NCBI RefSeq assembly: GCF_022230955.1
Contig: NZ_JAKKFI010000013.1
Coordinates: 1 to 64,000, forward strand
DNA length: 64,000 nt
Direction of reading: 5' to 3'
Origin: Micromonospora cabrerizensis
GTDB lineage: Bacteria > Actinomycetota > Actinomycetes > Mycobacteriales > Micromonosporaceae
Positions 60,563 to 64,000 of this stretch are shown one piece after another. The position numbers were made by a program, and so were the translations under genes. The notes beneath the pieces are model-generated. The model searched no databases, was not told the DNA's origin, and saw only the letters and a list, made by a program, of their open reading frames with translations. The first letter of the stretch is position 1. Each line of letters starts with the position of its first letter.

Positions 60563-61003
60563 ATGTCATCCCCGACCGCTCGCCTGCTCGCCGTCGCCAC
60601 GGCCACCACACTGCTCTTCGCCGGCACACCCGCCCAGGCGGAGCCGACCACACCGACCGCACCGGTCAGCTCCGGGGCGAACGCGTTCGCCCCGCTGGCC
60701 ACCTGCTACGGCGGGGCGGTCCGGTCGTACTTCGAGAGCGGCCGCTACGGCGGCTCGGCCGGGCAGTACCGCACCACGACCCGCTGTCGCGACATCAACG
60801 TCCGCAACGCCAGCGTGTACGCCACCGAGGCGTGCGTGATCTTCGTGGACAAGACCAGTGCCTGCAACTACTGGACGTACCTGCCGGCCAACTCGGGCTG
60901 GATCACGGTGGCGACCGACGTCCGGGACGGGGTCAACTTCCGGGTCCGCTTCGAGAACCTGCGCTACGAGTACGAGCCGCTGATCGCGTACCACGCGTTC
61001 TGA
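60563..61003 (+). CDS. small secreted protein, unknown function
   Basis: The product is 146 residues. It has a Sec signal peptide with likely cleavage after AQA (about 28) and four cysteines (ATCYGG, TTRCRD, TEACVI, SACNYW) that could form two disulfides. The sequence TTRCRDINVRNASVYATEACVIF resembles small secreted proteins of actinobacteria with a beta-sandwich core. ATG 60563 has GGAGG eight bases upstream. No enzyme motif is seen. Confidence 0.7.
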   Translation: MSSPTARLLAVATATTLLFAGTPAQAEPTTPTAPVSSGANAFAPLATCYGGAVRSYFESGRYGGSAGQYRTTTRCRDINVRNASVYATEACVIFVDKTSACNYWTYLPANSGWITVATDVRDGVNFRVRFENLRYEYEPLIAYHAF

Positions 61004-61060
61004 GCGGTCCGCGCGGTCGCGGCGTCCGCCCCCCGACGGACGCCGCGAGCCGGCGGCCGG

Positions 61061-61510
61061 TCACCCTGCACGGCTGCGCAGGGTGGCGATCGTCGAGCCG
61101 GCGAGCGTGAGCAGGCAGTCGGGCAGCAGCCCGTCGGCTGCCGCGGCGCCGAACAACGCCTCGCCGGTCGGCTCGTCCCGGTTGGCGTACGCGCTGACGA
61201 AGCGGGCCACCCAGCGGGTGTCGTACTCCGCCTGGTCGATTCCCGGGAAGTCCAGGGCCGCACCGCTGGCCGCCGGCGCGTCACCGAGCATCGTCGCGGC
61301 CAGGCACCAGGCGACCCCGTACGCGCCGCTCAGGCCGGCCCGGTCGACGACCGCGTCGAACGCTCCCACCACCGCTTCCCCATCCCCGGTCAGCGCTGAG
61401 CGGAGCACGGCGGCCGCGTCGTCGAACGTCTGCTGTGGTAGGTCCGTCACCCAGCGCACAGTAGGACGCGTGGTCAAGGCCCCCCGAAGACCGTCACTGT
61501 CCGTGTTCAA
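61061..61510 (-). CDS. hypothetical protein
   Basis: The product is 149 residues, mostly helical, with no signal peptide. Repeated features are DDAAAVLRSALTGDGEAVVG and YDTRWVARFVSAYANRDEPT. No family is recognised. Codon use and composition match neighbours, so it is probably real. It lies between a secreted protein gene and the permuted receptor gene and is transcribed away from the latter. Confidence 0.55.
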   Translation of the reverse strand: MNTDSDGLRGALTTRPTVRWVTDLPQQTFDDAAAVLRSALTGDGEAVVGAFDAVVDRAGLSGAYGVAWCLAATMLGDAPAASGAALDFPGIDQAEYDTRWVARFVSAYANRDEPTGEALFGAAAADGLLPDCLLTLAGSTIATLRSRAG

Positions 61511-61606
61511 CGCGAGCTACCTGCGCTTTACGCCACCTCCACGGTCCCGCCGTCGGCCTCGGCACGCTAATGTGCGCAGCGGACCTTCGCCGGAGGAAGG
61601 ACGACC

Positions 61607-62950
61607 ATGCTCGTATCACGCCGCTCGCGGGTGGCCTCACTGGCTGCCTGCGCGACGATCCTGCTCGCCACAAGCGCTTGCGGGGATGACAAGGCCAAGG
61701 AGACCAGCGCCCAACAGGTGCGCCTCTACGGCACGGACGGCAACATGCTCAACTCCTACCCTGCGGAGTTGAAGGAACGCGCAAGTCTCGTGGACGGGAT
61801 GAAGGGCACCACGCCCCTCGTTCCGCTGCCCGAGGACTTCAAGGGCAGGCTACGGACCGTCAATCCGGCGCTGACGGACTACGTGTACTCGGCCGAGACG
61901 TACGACGCGGTGGTGATCGCCGTGCTCGCCGCGCAGCTGTCCGGCAGCACGGACCCGGCTGCCATCGCGAAGCAGATCGTCGCGGTGACCAACGACGGGC
62001 AGCGCTGCGAGGACCCGGTCAGCTGCCTGACGCTGGCCCGCAACGGCCAGGACATCGAGTACCGCGGCGTCTCGCTGACGCGGGCGGGCTTCACCGACAA
62101 GGGTGAGCCGGCCACCGCGAGCTACGCCACGCTGACCTTCGACGGGCAGCAGATCAACGACGGCAAGACCGAGTTCGTCGGTGCGGGCATCGAGTCGGCG
62201 GCGAGCACCAAGACGCCGCCGAAGCCGAAGAAGCAGCGCCCGAACGTGCCCGCCGACCAGGAGCCGTTGATCCTGGGCGGTCTGCTGCCCAAGACCGGTG
62301 ACCTGTCGATCGCGTACCCGCCGATGGCCGCCGGCGCCGCGCTGGCGATCAAGGAGATCAACGCCGCTGGCGGCGCGCTGGGCAAGCCGGTGACGTGGCT
62401 GGAGGGCGACGACGGCACCAACCCGGCGGTGGCCAAGGCGACGGTGGCCAAGCACGCGACTGCCGGCGTCAGCGTGATCATCGGCGCGGGTGGTTCGGGC
62501 ATCTCCCGGGCGGTTCTGCCGGACGTGGTGCAGGCCGGGAAGATCCTCTTCTCCCCGTCCAACACCGACAGCAGCCTGACCGACGTGGACGACGAGGGCC
62601 TCTACTTCCGCACTGCCCCGCCGGACAGCCTCCAGGGCCGGGCGCTGGCCGACGTCATCCTCCGCGACGGGTCGCAGAAGATCGTCATCGTGGCGCGCAA
62701 GGACTCCTACGGTGAGGGCCTCCAGGGCACCGTCCGTGAGGAGCTGGAGAAGGCCGGTATCGCTGCCGACCGACTCAAGCTGCTGACGTACGAGCCGCCG
62801 GCCGACGCCAAGGCGGCCCCTGTCGACTTCAGCCGGGGCGCGAAGGAGATCAAGGACTTCGGCGCGGACGCCGTGCTGATCATCGGCTTCGGTGAGTCGG
62901 CCCAGGTGATCCGCGGCCTGGCCGACGCCGAGGTGCAGATCCGGCAGTAG
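61607..62950 (+). CDS. circularly permuted branched-chain amino-acid type ABC receptor lipoprotein
   Basis: The product is 447 residues. The signal peptide and lipobox (TSAC, Cys25) are normal, and GGAGGAAGG lies seven bases before the ATG. The mature chain is a family-6 (LivJ-like) receptor whose halves are swapped. Residues about 36-195 (QQVRLYGTDGNMLNS, then VNPALTDYVYSAETYDAVV, Cys134-Cys140) form what is normally the C-terminal part. After a Lys/Pro linker (about 196-219) comes what is normally the start, PLILGGLLPKTGDL, running to DAVLIIGFGESAQVIRGLAD at the end. The break falls in a surface loop, just where QVRLYGTDGN would usually follow. A terminator follows the stop, so the ends look genuine. 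Ligand unknown; transport partners are not in the window. Confidence 0.85.
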   Translation: MLVSRRSRVASLAACATILLATSACGDDKAKETSAQQVRLYGTDGNMLNSYPAELKERASLVDGMKGTTPLVPLPEDFKGRLRTVNPALTDYVYSAETYDAVVIAVLAAQLSGSTDPAAIAKQIVAVTNDGQRCEDPVSCLTLARNGQDIEYRGVSLTRAGFTDKGEPATASYATLTFDGQQINDGKTEFVGAGIESAASTKTPPKPKKQRPNVPADQEPLILGGLLPKTGDLSIAYPPMAAGAALAIKEINAAGGALGKPVTWLEGDDGTNPAVAKATVAKHATAGVSVIIGAGGSGISRAVLPDVVQAGKILFSPSNTDSSLTDVDDEGLYFRTAPPDSLQGRALADVILRDGSQKIVIVARKDSYGEGLQGTVREELEKAGIAADRLKLLTYEPPADAKAAPVDFSRGAKEIKDFGADAVLIIGFGESAQVIRGLADAEVQIRQ

Positions 62951-62970
62951 CACGACCACGGGCACACGAA

Positions 62971-62998
62971 GGCCGCACCGGCGCTTGCCGGTGCGGCC
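62971..62998 (+). terminator. terminator after the permuted receptor gene
   Basis: GGCCGCACCGGC and GCCGGTGCGGCC form a perfect 12-bp stem with a GCTT loop, followed by TCTTCGTTT. It starts 20 bases after the stop codon and lies between convergent genes. Confidence 0.85.
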
Positions 62999-63014
62999 TC
63001 TTCGTTTCGAGGAG

Positions 63015-63767
63015 TCACCGCTGCCGGCGGCGCTCCAGGAACTCGGTCATCCGCCGGTGCTTCTCCTCGTCCTCGAAGAGCACCGCCTGACTGACCAGGT
63101 CGAGCTGCGGATGCGCGGCGGCGGGCGCGTCCACCGCGAGCTTGGTCAGCCGCAGCGCCAGCGGGGAGCCCAGGGCGATCTCGTCCAGCAGGGCGTGCGT
63201 CGCCGTCAGCAACTCGTCGGGCTCGTCCACCACCCGGTTCACCAGACCGATCCGCAGGGCCTCCGCGGCGTCCACCCGTCGGCCGGTGAAGAGCAGCTCC
63301 TTGGCCCGGCCCTCACCGACCAACGCGGGCAGCCGGTGGGTCGCGCCAGCGCCGGCCAGGATGCCCAACCGCACCTCCGGCTGACCGAAGACCGCCCGCG
63401 CCGTGCACACCCGCAGATCGCAGGCGTACGCCAGCTCCGCGCCACCGCCCAGCGCCGGGCCGTCGACGGCGGCGACGGTGGGCATCGGCAACGCCCGGAT
63501 CCGGGCGAAGGCGGCGGAGTTGATCGCGGCGAGGGCATCGGTGCGGCCCCGTTCGCGGAGCTGGCCGATGTCGGCGCCACCCGCGAAGATGCCCGCCGCG
63601 CCACCGGTGAGCAGCAGGAGCCGGGGACGCGCCTCCAACTCCGCGCAGACCTGGTGCAGCTCGGCGATCAGGTCGGCGTCGATGGCGTTGCGCTTCTCCG
63701 GTCGGTCCAGGGTGACCACCAGCCGGTCCGGCCGTTCCTCGATCCGCAGCCCGCTCACTGCGTCCAC
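63015..63767 (-). CDS. enoyl-CoA hydratase/isomerase family protein
   Basis: The product is 250 residues with the crotonase fold: RPEKRNAIDADL near the N terminus, GIFAGGADIGQL (about 60-71), and VAAVDGPALGGGAELAYACD (about 98-117). Catalytic Glu-type positions lie in GQPEVRLGILAGAGATHRL. It likely hydrates enoyl-CoA in fatty-acid breakdown, which fits the adjoining hydroxyacyl-CoA dehydrogenase gene on the same strand (stop codon 43 bases upstream). Confidence 0.88.
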   Translation of the reverse strand: MDAVSGLRIEERPDRLVVTLDRPEKRNAIDADLIAELHQVCAELEARPRLLLLTGGAAGIFAGGADIGQLRERGRTDALAAINSAAFARIRALPMPTVAAVDGPALGGGAELAYACDLRVCTARAVFGQPEVRLGILAGAGATHRLPALVGEGRAKELLFTGRRVDAAEALRIGLVNRVVDEPDELLTATHALLDEIALGSPLALRLTKLAVDAPAAAHPQLDLVSQAVLFEDEEKHRRMTEFLERRRQR

Positions 63768-63810
63768 CTTGTGTTCGCGACTGCGGGGCTCGCAAGCTCA
63801 CTCCTCGCGC

Positions 63811-64000
63811 TCACTGCTTGACCCCGGCGTTCCACTGGTAGAAGCCGTGCCCGGACTTCTTGCCCAACCGCCCCTGGGCCACCATCTCGACGAGCAGGGG
63901 CGGCGGTGCGAAGCGGTCGCCGTACGCGGCCTGGAGGGTGCGGGCGATGTCGAGCCGCACGTCGAGGCCGACCAGGTCGGTGAGTTCCAACGGCCCGATC
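63811..64000 (-). CDS. 3-hydroxyacyl-CoA (3-hydroxybutyryl-CoA) dehydrogenase, C-terminal part
   Basis: Only the last 62 codons are inside the window; the gene continues beyond position 64000. The sequence includes GPLELTDLVGLDVRLDIA and ends GRLGKKSGHGFYQWNAGVKQ, the C-terminal helical domain of 3-hydroxybutyryl-CoA dehydrogenases. It reduces or oxidises the 3-hydroxyacyl-CoA made by the hydratase encoded next, so the two form a beta-oxidation-type pair. Confidence 0.88.
   Translation of the reverse strand, partial: IGPLELTDLVGLDVRLDIARTLQAAYGDRFAPPPLLVEMVAQGRLGKKSGHGFYQWNAGVKQ

Noticed and set aside
61607..62950. Permuted receptor as a misassembly of tandem receptor genes
   Set aside because: Both ends are normal (signal peptide, ribosome site, terminator) and a tailored linker joins the halves. 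Read-level data could still overturn this.

Overview
The window is chromosomal DNA from a very GC-rich actinobacterium. The gene set points to Micromonosporaceae, most likely Micromonospora: a tad pilus locus, secreted glucanases carrying discoidin domains, a LitR-linked carotenoid cluster, lipoprotein ABC sugar receptors without their own ATPases, and many GTG or TTG starts. That assignment is inference from gene content; no rRNA or other typing marker is present.

Layout. 0.1-3 kb: a beta-helix lipoprotein, an SDR epimerase and a small CxxC protein. 3.1-3.7 kb: tRNA-Lys beside the decayed 3' end of a tyrosine integrase. 3.7-9.9 kb: an IclR regulator, a Tat-exported sugar receptor, a MalF-MalG permease fused into one chain, and a secreted Ig-like protein. 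10-16.3 kb: small regulators, acetyltransferases, a RibD-type reductase and LtrA. 16.3-19.5 kb: a GH65 phosphorylase/hydrolase and a PAP2 phosphatase. 19.5-31.2 kb: a tad (Flp-type pilus) locus with its prepilin peptidase, with a HIT hydrolase gene set antisense inside it. 31.3-33.1 kb: a Rieske protein and an enoyl-CoA hydratase. 33.1-46.5 kb: an apparent alpha-1,3-glucan utilisation locus with two secreted GH87-type glucanases, a cytoplasmic GH13 glucosidase, a MalF/MalG/lipoprotein importer and a LacI regulator. 46.8-49.4 kb: a flavin oxidoreductase and a serine hydrolase. 49.4-55.9 kb: a light-response cluster (crtB-phr diverging from crtE-crtI-idi-litR). 56-57.3 kb: a polysaccharide deacetylase and tRNA-Glu, tRNA-Asp and tRNA-Phe. 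57.6-64 kb: a repeat-rich collagen-like protein, several small proteins, a circularly permuted branched-chain amino-acid type receptor, and two fatty-acid/acyl-CoA genes at the right edge.

The strongest oddities are these. (1) The lipoprotein receptor at 61607-62950 has its two halves in swapped order, yet keeps a normal signal peptide, ribosome site and terminator. (2) The MalF and MalG permeases are fused with two extra membrane helices as linker. (3) Two GH87-type glucanases have mirror-image domain order. (4) A family of imperfect palindromes of about 78 bp occurs three times. (5) Two of the four small tad pilin-like proteins lack the conserved Glu+5. (6) Several operators or promoters appear to lie against leaderless starts.
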